Of a DNA stretch of 64,000 bases, positions 17,008-25,067 are shown in pieces (the first letter of the stretch is position 1; each line of letters opens with the position of its first letter). A model generated the notes under the pieces. The model was given only the letters and a program-made list of their open reading frames with translations, did no database searches and had not been told where the DNA came from. The stretch lies in assembly GCA_017307785.1 (NCBI GenBank), contig JAFKGI010000002.1, positions 186,001 through 250,000 on the forward strand, written 5' to 3'. Origin of the DNA: Vulcanimicrobiota bacterium. Its GTDB lineage: Bacteria; Vulcanimicrobiota; Xenobia; Xenobiales; JADMJV01. A program made the translations under genes and the position numbers.

Positions 17008-18378
17008 ATGAGCAACGACCTGCGCCACCTGCCGCCGACCGTAGTCCCCTACCTGAACGCGCTCAGCCACAAGGGCAGCGAGCATCGCGAAGAACTGGAC
17101 GGCTTTCTGGCCGCCGTGCAGCAGATGACCGATTGGTGGGAGTTCCAGCGCGGCTTCACGCTGGATGAGGACGAGGAGTCCAAGTTCGAGAATCTACGGG
17201 TGCTGCACGAAGAACTGCGCGAGGCCATCTACCTGCCCACCAAGCAAGAACAACTCGACCGCCTGGTGCCGGATCTCTATCAAGCCATCGGCTTCATGGA
17301 CAGCATCAACCACCGACGAGAAGCTCCCCATTTTTCTCCCCAACCGGCGGTCAACGACTTCCTGATGTGCGGTGCCGCCTGGCTCAAAGGCCGGGCCGAC
17401 AACGATGCCGTGACGCAACGCCTGGAGCGTTTGCAGGCTTATGCCGGGATCTTGCGGCACGCCTTCATCGGAGTCAAATCGCGCCTGCTCCCGGAAGTGG
17501 TGGAATCTCTGGAAGTGGGCCTGAATCACTTCCGCCAGGGCATCGAGTCCGTGCAGCTGGAGAATCGGGAGCAGTTTCAGGACTCCCTGGCTTCAATCAA
17601 GGAAGGTAGCGACATCCTGCAATTCCTGATCGACTGGCAGCGCCAGGATCTGCAGCGCCAGGCGCAAGCCAGCTCGCGCTTTGCGATTCCGGTGGCCGGC
17701 CCGTCTTTTCAGGAAGCGCTGGAACAGGCCCGACCCCTCCCCCGAGAGCAGTGGCGACGCGGCATCAAGTTTCTGGAAACCGTCGCGATGCCTCAGCTCG
17801 AGAGCACCTGGGCCCGTATGCGCACCAGCATCTTCTGGGAACCCAACCAGCGTCTGGAGATCTGGGAAGAAATCAACCTGTCCATCGAGGACGTCCGGGC
17901 GGCGGTGGCCGATCTCGCCAATGAGGAACTGACGCCGGACCAGGCCCTCGACAACCTGGAGGCCGCCCTGGAAACGCTGGCGGCCGCTTTTCGTCAGGCC
18001 CGTGAAAACTCGCTGAGCCACCAGCATTTGCAGGGCTCTCAGGCCGGATACTACATCGAAGCCATCCTGGGCGGTCTCAATCAGACCCTGCCGTTCCTGG
18101 CTTTCCCGGAACTGTTCCACACCAGTCCGCCACCCGAAGAATGGAAGCCGATTGTGCGCCATATTCTCGATTTCGGCTCCGATCTGGAACCAGATCACCT
18201 CTTTCGGGCGGGCTACTTACTGCTGCAGAAATTCCCCCCACCCCCACCCGCCGAAGAATTCTCCGAGGGTTGGCCCTGCCCCAACTGCGGCCACTACAAC
18301 TCCTCGGGCACACGCTGCAGTCAGTGTCACATCGCCCCCGTCAGCGTCAGCATCAGCGCCGAAGTCTGGAGCGGATAA
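17008..18378 (+). CDS. hypothetical protein with C-terminal zinc ribbon
   Basis: This 456-residue, mostly helical acidic protein with heptad-like stretches is not recognised. The C-terminus (about 428-446) carries C-P-N-C-G-H and C-S-Q-C, a two-pair Cys zinc ribbon of the double-zinc-ribbon type often found on regulatory or adaptor proteins. No signal or TM is seen, so it is cytoplasmic. It starts 44 nt after the persulfide dioxygenase gene and may be co-transcribed. A strong bidirectional terminator follows directly. Confidence 0.8.
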   Translation: MSNDLRHLPPTVVPYLNALSHKGSEHREELDGFLAAVQQMTDWWEFQRGFTLDEDEESKFENLRVLHEELREAIYLPTKQEQLDRLVPDLYQAIGFMDSINHRREAPHFSPQPAVNDFLMCGAAWLKGRADNDAVTQRLERLQAYAGILRHAFIGVKSRLLPEVVESLEVGLNHFRQGIESVQLENREQFQDSLASIKEGSDILQFLIDWQRQDLQRQAQASSRFAIPVAGPSFQEALEQARPLPREQWRRGIKFLETVAMPQLESTWARMRTSIFWEPNQRLEIWEEINLSIEDVRAAVADLANEELTPDQALDNLEAALETLAAAFRQARENSLSHQHLQGSQAGYYIEAILGGLNQTLPFLAFPELFHTSPPPEEWKPIVRHILDFGSDLEPDHLFRAGYLLLQKFPPPPPAEEFSEGWPCPNCGHYNSSGTRCSQCHIAPVSVSISAEVWSG

Positions 18379-18381
18379 AAG

Positions 18382-18413
18382 AAAAAAGAGTCTCCGAGCG
18401 GAGACTCTTTTTT
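18382..18413. terminator. bidirectional rho-independent terminator
   Basis: A 15-bp near-perfect stem (18382-18396 with 18399-18413) has A6 on the left and T6 on the right, so it can stop transcription from both sides. It separates the zinc-ribbon gene from the structured repeat and EF-hand gene. Confidence 0.9.
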
Positions 18414-18643
18414 CTAGCCTACGTCGCGTGCCACGCCATCGATGATACTCAAACGTTAGGGCACGCGACTCCGTTGGTCCCCAACACGTGTTCGGACGCT
18501 TCGCTTTCCCGAACACGGTGTTTGAGACTAGCCTCCGCCGTGCGTCGCACGGTCAATGATCATCGAACTTTAGGGACGCACGGCTCCGTGGGTCCCTAAC
18601 CCGCGTTCGGTCCGCTCCGCTCCCCTGAACACGGGGTTCGAGA
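18414..18643. repeat. tandem pair of ~115-bp structured elements with covarying helices
   Basis: Two direct repeats, 18414-18527 (114 bp) and 18528-18643 (116 bp), both begin CTAGCCT and end GAGA. They differ at many sites, yet a 10-bp helix persists: 18423-18432 with 18460-18469 in copy 1, and 18537-18546 with 18575-18584 in copy 2, with different sequence but full pairing. An enclosing helix, CTCAAAC/GTTTGAG in copy 1 and TCGAAC/GTTCGA in copy 2, also covaries. On the minus strand the element is immediately 3' of the EF-hand gene. No ORF in it looks real. Confidence 0.7.
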
Positions 18644-19348
18644 CTAGCAGGGACGAATCCAGGGATTGACCGGACCCGGATTCCAAGGACCGGGGTTCCA
18701 CGGGCTGGGAGACCAGGGGCTGCGCTCGCTGACCGAGGTGCCGCCACCGCAGAAGGGGTCGATGTAGTTGATGCGGCCGCGGCCGAATCCACCGGTGGGG
18801 AAGTTGAAGGGGCTGTGCTGTTCCCAGTCCTGGAACTTGCCGTCGCGGTTGGAGTCGACCAGCACCCGGCCGCCGGCGCGGGCAAACTCGCCCGCGTCCA
18901 GGCGTCCGTCGCCATCGGTGTCGTAGCGCTGCATCTCGCGCTGATAGCCCTGGCCCTTCATCCGCTCGCAGATGCTGACCTGGCCGTCGTGGTTGAAGTC
19001 GTAGTTGCCGCCCATCGCCTGCAGCTTCTCGCGTGATTTCTCGATTTCGTCGGGAGTGATGCGGCCGTCGCGATTCAGGTCCATCGCCAGCACGGCGTCG
19101 CGGCCGGGGGTGTAGCGGCCGTCGCCGTTCATATCGACCGCGTAGCCCTTGGTGCGCTCGAGGCCGAGGAAGCCGTGGCGTCCGACCGTGGCGTTCTCCA
19201 GGTTGCCGCGCTCCTGGTTCCAACCCCAGGGGCTCGGCCACTGAGGGCAGATTTGGGGCTGGGGCTGAGGCCAACGCGGGAAGGCCGGGAAGGTCGGGTC
19301 GTAGCAGCCGGGGTTGTGGATGTGGTTGAAAGCGGTTCCGATAGCCAT
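18644..19348 (-). CDS. EF-hand calcium-binding protein
   Basis: The 234-residue protein has five EF-hand-type loops of the form D-x-[ND]-x-D-G, beginning D-M-N-G-D-G, D-L-N-R-D-G, D-F-N-H-D-G, D-T-D-G-D-G and D-S-N-R-D-G (about residues 75-190). The N-terminus is Pro/Trp-rich and the C-terminal 40 residues repeat S-P-W-N-P-G-type units. No signal peptide is evident. The ATG at 19348 is chosen over an upstream in-frame ATG because GGAGGA lies about 9 nt before it. The TAG stop falls in the first bases of the adjoining structured repeat. It likely binds several calcium ions; its partner is unknown. Confidence 0.85.
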   Translation of the reverse strand: MAIGTAFNHIHNPGCYDPTFPAFPRWPQPQPQICPQWPSPWGWNQERGNLENATVGRHGFLGLERTKGYAVDMNGDGRYTPGRDAVLAMDLNRDGRITPDEIEKSREKLQAMGGNYDFNHDGQVSICERMKGQGYQREMQRYDTDGDGRLDAGEFARAGGRVLVDSNRDGKFQDWEQHSPFNFPTGGFGRGRINYIDPFCGGGTSVSERSPWSPSPWNPGPWNPGPVNPWIRPC

Positions 19349-19373
19349 TTGTTCTGTCCTCCGTGTGTTGCGG

Positions 19374-19402
19374 TGTTCTGCTGTTATATTCACAGCAGAA
19401 CA
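19374..19402. promoter_or_regulatory. 11-bp inverted repeat upstream of the EF-hand gene
   Basis: TGTTCTGCTGT and ACAGCAGAACA flank an AT-rich 7-nt centre, 26 bp before the EF-hand start on the minus strand. It suits either a dimeric repressor site over a promoter or a 5' UTR hairpin. No regulator gene adjoins. Confidence 0.45.
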
Positions 19403-19486
19403 AGTGACAGTTAAGGCTGATTTTGTAACAGGATCGTTTCCCTTATTGCCAATTCGTTGCCAACTCGCGGGATTCAGTAAACACTG

Positions 19487-20101
19487 TCAGCGACGAGTGA
19501 TTTCGTTATCCACGCCCGACTGATCGATGCTCGGTTGTCCCTTGGAATAATGAATCTTGTTGCCGACACCGCTGACGCTGATGGCTCGCGGATGCTCGAG
19601 GGTAACGATGTTGCCCGAGCCAGCCACCTCGATGGTCCCCGACTCTCCCCGGATCGTAATCTGATTCCCGGAGCCGGCGATGCTGAAGTTGCGACCGTTG
19701 CCTTCTTCGGTTCGCTGTTCGCCGGAACCGGCGATTTGAACAGCCGTTTCGCTGGAATGGATCTGAGCCGCGCCGGTGGTGACAGCGGCGGTGCCGTGGA
19801 CGACTTCATTGTATTTGCCAGGGTTCAGCAGTGCCGCCTGTCCGCTTTTGTAGACGATGTGATTGTGATGCCCCGGAGCATCAATGCTGGTGACGTGGTC
19901 CAGCACGATCTGGTTGTGGTGACCGTTAATCGTGACACGACCACTGTTACCAGTTACCACAACCTCGAGATGGTGGCCCTCGATGACGATGTCCTGACCG
20001 TTACCCTCGAGCAGGCGCACGTCGTTGTGTCCATCCACCACAATCGGTGCAGCCCAGACGGCAGCAGTCAAAGCCAGAGCAGTGAACCAAATCTTTTTCA
20101 T
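19487..20101 (-). CDS. exported DUF3060-like beta-repeat protein
   Basis: The 204-residue protein has a clean signal peptide (1-17, ending V-W-A-A). The rest is short hydrophobic beta repeats with G-H-H-N or G-S-G-N turns: first I-N-G-H-H-N-Q-I and G-H-H-N-H-I-V-Y, later G-S-G-N-Q-I-T-I and G-V-G-N-K-I-H-Y. It is an internally duplicated right-handed beta-helix of DUF3060 type. The role is unknown, probably periplasmic or surface. A textbook AGGAGG precedes the ATG by 6 nt. It is divergent from the exosortase gene. Confidence 0.85.
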   Translation of the reverse strand: MKKIWFTALALTAAVWAAPIVVDGHNDVRLLEGNGQDIVIEGHHLEVVVTGNSGRVTINGHHNQIVLDHVTSIDAPGHHNHIVYKSGQAALLNPGKYNEVVHGTAAVTTGAAQIHSSETAVQIAGSGEQRTEEGNGRNFSIAGSGNQITIRGESGTIEVAGSGNIVTLEHPRAISVSGVGNKIHYSKGQPSIDQSGVDNEITRR

Positions 20102-20298
20102 AGGAACCTCCTGGGGGAATAGGTCAGTCAGCCCTTCTTACAGCCCTGCTCGCGAGCTCCTCCAGAGAGGGGCAAACAGCCTTATCCAGAAACTGCGCCG
20201 ATGTTTCCCTCGAGCCTGGCCAAGGACAACAAAAAACCCTGAATCGTTACGCCCTACTCTGGCTCGGCCTGCTCTTTCTCGAAGCGGAATTCCTGGCG

Positions 20299-21774
20299 GT
20301 GCGCAACTATGAGCTGCGCACCGAGCTTCGCGCCCTGCTGCACCTGCCGCTCTACCACCTGACCTTCAGCTTCCTGGCCTTTGCCGTCTTTCTGGGAAAG
20401 CTGCAGTCACGCCGTCTGGACCTGGACCCCTGGAAAGGCTCGCTGGCGGCCCTACATCTAGCCGTCTTCAGCACCGTGGCTCTCACTCTCCATTCGGTCT
20501 GGCACGCCCTGGCGGGGGCGCCGGTGGCTGTTCAAGCGCTGTGTTGGAGCGCTCTGCTGCTGACCTTCTTTGGCAGCTGGGTGGCCGCCATTCTGAGGCC
20601 GCAGCGCTGGTGGGAATGGCTCCGCTCCAACTTCGCCTGGCTGAGCGTGGCCCTGTTCCTGGGAGCGCTGTCACTGGGCGTGATCGAAGCCAGCAACTGG
20701 CTCTGGAAGCCTCTGGCCAGCGGCACGATGAAGATCGCCGTCTTCCTGCTGGGAGCGATCTACGATGATGTCAGCGTCAACTTCGAAAACTATCAATTGG
20801 GCACAGGCAGCTTTTACATTACCATTGAGCCCGGCTGCTCAGGCTATGAAGGCATCGGGCTGATCCTGATCTTCACCTTGCTTTACCTGTGGCTGCGCCG
20901 GGATCAACTGCGCTTTCCCCAGGCCCTGTTGTTGTTACCGCTGGGCTGCCTGGTCAACTGGCTGATCAATGGACTGCGCATCGCCGCTCTGGTGGTGATC
21001 GGCACCAACTTCTCTCCGTATCTGGCCATGAAGGGCTTTCACAGCCAGGCAGGTTGGCTGGCGTTCATCGCCACCTCAGCCGGACTGGTGCTGGCCGTCG
21101 AGCATGGGCGAGTCTTCCACTCGGGACCGGTCGAGACCGTGGAGGAAGCCCAGGAAGCCGTTTACCCGGCTGCTCCTTTCTTGCTGCCGCTGCTGGCGGT
21201 GTTGCTGGGCACGATGCTGGGAGCGGCCTTCACCACCGACTTCCCCTTGCTCTACCCGGTGCGCATCGTCTTCGGTGTGATGGCTCTCTTGCTGTTTCTG
21301 CCCAACTATCGTCAGCTTTTTGGCAGACCCAACTGGGGCCGCGCGCTGCTGGTCGGGGTGGCCGTTTACGTCATCTGGATTGCGCTGGTCAAGAGCGCCC
21401 CGGCCGACACGGTCTGGCCGCTGGTCTCGCCCGGTCTGGCCTGGACCTGGATCGCCTTCCGCGTGCTGGGCTCCAGTATCGTGGTGCCGCTGGTGGAGGA
21501 GCTCGCTTTCCGCGGCTACCTGCAGCGCCGCCTCCAGTCCGAGGACTTCGAAATGGTGGTTCCTGAGAAAACCGGCTGGTTAGCGCTGGGCGGCTCCTCG
21601 CTGATGTTCGGACTGCTCCACCAGGACCTGCTGGCCGCCGTGCTGGCCGGCCTCGCCTACGGCCACCTCTACCGCAAAGGCGGCCTGAGCGAATGCACCA
21701 TCGCCCACGGCGTCACCAACTTCCTCATCTCCGTCCAGGTCCTCGCCCTCGGCCACTGGAGCCTCTGGGTCTAA
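20299..21774 (+). CDS. xrtE: exosortase E fused to CPBP intramembrane protease
   Basis: The product is a 491-residue polytopic membrane protein. The exosortase half holds catalytic Cys180 in E-P-G-C-S-G-Y-E-G, Arg227 in N-G-L-R-I and His248 in H-S-Q-A-G-W. The C-terminal half is a CPBP (CAAX-type) protease with E-E-L-A-F-R-G near 400-406, His441 and H470-G-V-T-N. This matches the exosortase E/protease of the VPEID-CTERM system, which sorts proteins to the surface. GTG 20299 is the first usual start, but an in-frame hydrophobic stretch from CTG 20239 (AAGGA 12 nt before) would complete the first helix. No CTERM-tailed substrate is seen in the window. Confidence 0.93.
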   Translation: MRNYELRTELRALLHLPLYHLTFSFLAFAVFLGKLQSRRLDLDPWKGSLAALHLAVFSTVALTLHSVWHALAGAPVAVQALCWSALLLTFFGSWVAAILRPQRWWEWLRSNFAWLSVALFLGALSLGVIEASNWLWKPLASGTMKIAVFLLGAIYDDVSVNFENYQLGTGSFYITIEPGCSGYEGIGLILIFTLLYLWLRRDQLRFPQALLLLPLGCLVNWLINGLRIAALVVIGTNFSPYLAMKGFHSQAGWLAFIATSAGLVLAVEHGRVFHSGPVETVEEAQEAVYPAAPFLLPLLAVLLGTMLGAAFTTDFPLLYPVRIVFGVMALLLFLPNYRQLFGRPNWGRALLVGVAVYVIWIALVKSAPADTVWPLVSPGLAWTWIAFRVLGSSIVVPLVEELAFRGYLQRRLQSEDFEMVVPEKTGWLALGGSSLMFGLLHQDLLAAVLAGLAYGHLYRKGGLSECTIAHGVTNFLISVQVLALGHWSLWV

Positions 21775-21798
21775 GGCCATCCGTTCTGCTCTGGTTTA

Positions 21799-22018
21799 CG
21801 TCCGGAAGGGGGACAAAGGGGATGTGGGGATTAGGGAGATGGCCGGCCTCCGGCGACTGCTTCCAGTGCCCCGCCTCGGCTTTCGCGCATATTGATTTTT
21901 AAGATGGAGTCACGCACAGGATCGACTCAACTCCAAAAACATCACAAGCGAAAGGTCGGACTTGCCGCGCAAGCCGTCTCCATATCTCCAATATCACCCG
22001 AATCTCCCTTCCGGGACA
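21799..22018. repeat. G-rich long inverted repeat, copy 2
   Basis: This occupies the gap between the convergent exosortase and C11-like genes. The G-rich left arm (about 21799-21845) pairs imperfectly with the C-rich right arm (about 21961-22017). Four G-runs (21808-21812, 21818-21821, 21826-21829, 21834-21836) fit a G-quadruplex. It shares CTTGCCGCGCAA, CCGTCTCC and CCAGTGCC-type blocks with the copy at 7361-7589 in the same order, so the two are homologous. Confidence 0.65.
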
Positions 22019-22038
22019 AGCCAGCGCAGAACGCGGTG

Positions 22039-25029
22039 TCAGGGTTTGGTGAGGTCGGAGTCGAGGCCTTTGGTGTGGTTTTTCTCGGGGAGGCTGCCGG
22101 GGACCCAGAAGGTGGCGGCTTTGCCCAGGCCACGGGCGGCTATGAAGCCGGGCACGAAGCCGACGGCTCCACCGCCGAGAGCGCCGCCCAGGGCTCCACC
22201 GACCAGACCGGCCACGGAGCCAACCAGACGTCCAGCCAGGCTGCCGGCTTTGAAGCCCACCTTGTCATTGACGCGCAGTCCGGCCGCCTCCATCGGGAAG
22301 AGGGCGGCCTGACCGGCCAGTTTGACGGCGCTTTTGATGGTGTTGGCGCCGGCCGCGGAAGTGTCGCCCGCTCCGTACTGCTCCGACAGCACCGAATGCC
22401 CGGTGAAACCAGCGCGGGCGCCCAGCACGGCACCCACTACCGCGCCCGGAACCGCACCCACGGCCGCCAGGGCCAGTCCGCCGGCGATACCCACCGCTGC
22501 CGTGGCGATAGCGCGCACACCGCGTCCAACCTTCTTGAGCACGTTGTCTCCATGATAAGCCTCAAGATCATGGACTTCCTGAATGACGCCCTTGCCAGGT
22601 CCAGTCCAGGTTTTGGCCGCCTTCTTCTCTTCCTCGGGAGCCTTGGATTCTTCCGTCTTCTTGTCGTCTTCCTTGGGAGGCTCGGCCGCAGCCGCCGCAG
22701 CGGCCGCGTCCTTGCCCGCCTCGAGGTAGCGATTGGCTTCGGTCAGGAACGTATCCTGGACGCCGCGGCGCAGCGGTGCGTCGAAGATCATCTCCATAAA
22801 TTTGGGGTAATCGGTCGACTGGAGGAAGCCCGTTCGGGACATCTTCTCGTCGAAGTCGAAGCGGTCGATGGGCAGGTAGATGGTCGGCCCTTTGCGCCCG
22901 TCGTAGTTCTTGGAAACCTTTTGCTCGATGACTTGAGCGGCCGCGTCGTCGACCACCTTTTGAGCAGCCGCCTTGACGTCTTTGTTGGTGACGCGGGCGT
23001 CGGCCACGATGCGTTCGGCCACCTGGATGATGTCGCGGTTGTCCACGTCGAACATCAGGTTGATGAACGGGTTCATGCCGTAGGTGGGACAGTCGGCGAT
23101 GGCCCGTTTGATAGCGCCGGCCTGGTCGGGATGCTGCAGGGCCACCTTGAAGAAGTCGTCCAGCGATTTCTTCATGTTCTCGGCCAGATTCTTGTCCAGA
23201 CGATAAGCACCGTAAGTATCGGCGTGGTGGGATTCCTTGTTGCCGCCGGGAGCGGAGGGGGCTTCCGAAAGCGTGTCCACCAGATACTTGGCGAACTCTT
23301 CCCCGGTGGCTTTCGAGTTCTTGGGGTCGTGCAAGAACTCGATGACCGAGTTGGGGCTGGCGCCCTGCATGATTTCCGGCGAGGCGCAAAGCACGCCTAC
23401 GTCGCCGGTCTTGGCCAGGGCGTCGATGAGCGAGGTGTTGCCCATCAAGCACGAGCAGAGCATCAGGTTCTCGATGAAAGGACGCTTGCCGGTCTCTTTT
23501 TCCACGCGGTCCAGCGCTTTGCCGATGGCGCCGGCGAAGTCGTCCACCGACATGGCGTGATTGGCGGCCGCATTGTTGTGTTTGCCGTCGGGCAACAGGC
23601 CCTTTTCGGCGCCGCCGTGGCCGCCCACGAACAGCCTCACCTTGGAATCGCTCTGGTTGGCCACCAGCGTCTCGAAGATAAAGTTCTCGAAGGTCTTGGG
23701 GTCACTCATGACCGTTTCCGGATCGAGCTTCTTCAAGCTCTCCAGGCTACCGCTCTGGATTCGGTCGACGCGGAGATTGCGCTTGTCGGGCAGATCGCTG
23801 TGCATGGCCACGATGTCGATTTCCTTGGAAGAGCCGACCTCGGTCATACGTCGCACCAGATCGTCGTAAATGCCCTTGTTGATCGGGTCGAATGGCGAGA
23901 CATGGTAGACCATGAAGAGGTTGTCGGAACCCTGGGCATTGCCGTCAAACTTGGACGTGGCCTGACCTTTGAGACTTCCATTGGCGCTGAGTTCGGCCAT
24001 CTGCGCGACCTGCGTCAGGCGCTGGGGAGTGCCATCCTTGGTCAGCACCACCACGTCCTGACCGCCCAAAAGATTCAGATAGGCACTGCGATCGGAGGCC
24101 TGCATCAGCATGCCCTTGAGCTCGCCGGTATCCGTGCGTGCCATGATGACGGCGTCTTTTTTCTTGAGGTCGTCGAAGGCTTTGAGGAAATTCTTCTGCT
24201 CGGCGTCCGGCTTGGACACGTAGGCGACGAACTTCTCCAACTGGGCCTTGTCGACGCCGGGAGGCAGCGGAATCTTGCGGTCGTCGTCGGGCAGCGTAAT
24301 CAGCACTCGCTTGCCCTTCTCGAGCGCGTCCACCAGGCCCGAGCGAACTTCCACCTCGTTGCCCTTGCCCTTGAGCTGGGCCAACAGCTTGCCCTTGATG
24401 GAGGTCGGGGATTTCTCCGGCTCCACCTCAAATTCGCACTTCAGAGCCTCGGCGGCATCCAGCAACTTGCCCAACTCGGCGCGCGCCGGAGTGGGGGCGG
24501 GCACCTCGGCCGGCAACTCTTTCCAGCGATTGATTTCGCCATCCTGAGCCATACGCACCACTTCGCCGCCACGAGACAGCACCACCGCGGCTCCGGCTGC
24601 ATCCGTCTTCAAATACTCTTTGCCGCGCTTGAGGAAAAAGCGGTCGCCCTGATCCTGGCGAGCCTGCAGGCCGGCGTAGTTCTTCTGGACCTCTTCGCTA
24701 GCCTGGCCACCGCCCACCAGGGCTACATATTCGGCCAGTTCCTTCGGGTCGCGCAGCGACATCACCAGCTCGTCCTCGCCCTGGAAGCGAATCAAACTCT
24801 CATACTTGCTCTTGAGCGAGCCGGTCATGCGAGCGGCCGCATCGCGTCCCGGATCCCGCCCCAATTCCTTGAGCTTGGCAAAAAGCTGCTTGGGGGTCTC
24901 CCCTCCCTGCAAATGCACCTTATCGGCCGGCGCGGCCGGAGGCTTATCAGCCTTCGGAGGAGCGGGAGGGGTCGGGCGGTTGAGGGCGCCGGCAACTTGC
25001 GGCAAGCGGTTGAGGGGAGAGGTTTCCAT
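22039..25029 (-). CDS. clostripain-like (C11-type) cysteine peptidase with glycine-zipper tail
   Basis: The product has 996 residues. The N-terminus begins M-E-T-S-P-L-N-R-L-P-Q and is Pro-rich to about 40. A region of unknown fold follows. From about 370 to 570 lies a caspase-fold domain with a His in F-V-G-G-H-G-G (near 470) and a Cys in L-C-S-C-L-M-G-N (near 527), the order and motifs of the C11/clostripain dyad. The tail (about 870-985) has two long Gly/Ala membrane-active segments of glycine-zipper type. There is no Sec signal. It is likely an exported protease that inserts into or crosses a membrane, by inference. It is divergent from the GGDEF-EAL gene. Confidence 0.75.
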   Translation of the reverse strand: METSPLNRLPQVAGALNRPTPPAPPKADKPPAAPADKVHLQGGETPKQLFAKLKELGRDPGRDAAARMTGSLKSKYESLIRFQGEDELVMSLRDPKELAEYVALVGGGQASEEVQKNYAGLQARQDQGDRFFLKRGKEYLKTDAAGAAVVLSRGGEVVRMAQDGEINRWKELPAEVPAPTPARAELGKLLDAAEALKCEFEVEPEKSPTSIKGKLLAQLKGKGNEVEVRSGLVDALEKGKRVLITLPDDDRKIPLPPGVDKAQLEKFVAYVSKPDAEQKNFLKAFDDLKKKDAVIMARTDTGELKGMLMQASDRSAYLNLLGGQDVVVLTKDGTPQRLTQVAQMAELSANGSLKGQATSKFDGNAQGSDNLFMVYHVSPFDPINKGIYDDLVRRMTEVGSSKEIDIVAMHSDLPDKRNLRVDRIQSGSLESLKKLDPETVMSDPKTFENFIFETLVANQSDSKVRLFVGGHGGAEKGLLPDGKHNNAAANHAMSVDDFAGAIGKALDRVEKETGKRPFIENLMLCSCLMGNTSLIDALAKTGDVGVLCASPEIMQGASPNSVIEFLHDPKNSKATGEEFAKYLVDTLSEAPSAPGGNKESHHADTYGAYRLDKNLAENMKKSLDDFFKVALQHPDQAGAIKRAIADCPTYGMNPFINLMFDVDNRDIIQVAERIVADARVTNKDVKAAAQKVVDDAAAQVIEQKVSKNYDGRKGPTIYLPIDRFDFDEKMSRTGFLQSTDYPKFMEMIFDAPLRRGVQDTFLTEANRYLEAGKDAAAAAAAAEPPKEDDKKTEESKAPEEEKKAAKTWTGPGKGVIQEVHDLEAYHGDNVLKKVGRGVRAIATAAVGIAGGLALAAVGAVPGAVVGAVLGARAGFTGHSVLSEQYGAGDTSAAGANTIKSAVKLAGQAALFPMEAAGLRVNDKVGFKAGSLAGRLVGSVAGLVGGALGGALGGGAVGFVPGFIAARGLGKAATFWVPGSLPEKNHTKGLDSDLTKP

Positions 25030-25067
25030 AGCCCCTTATTAGCCGTCGACGGGGGAAAACCTACACC

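Noticed and set aside
18414..18643. tRNA or tmRNA in the structured repeat
   Set aside because: There is no T-loop GTTCRANNC with paired acceptor ends and no anticodon arm of correct spacing, so it does not fit a tRNA.
18570..19403. 277-codon frame overlapping the EF-hand gene in another frame
   Set aside because: The EF-hand loops are in the frame ending at 18644; this one reads Arg/Pro-rich nonsense and runs into the structured repeat.
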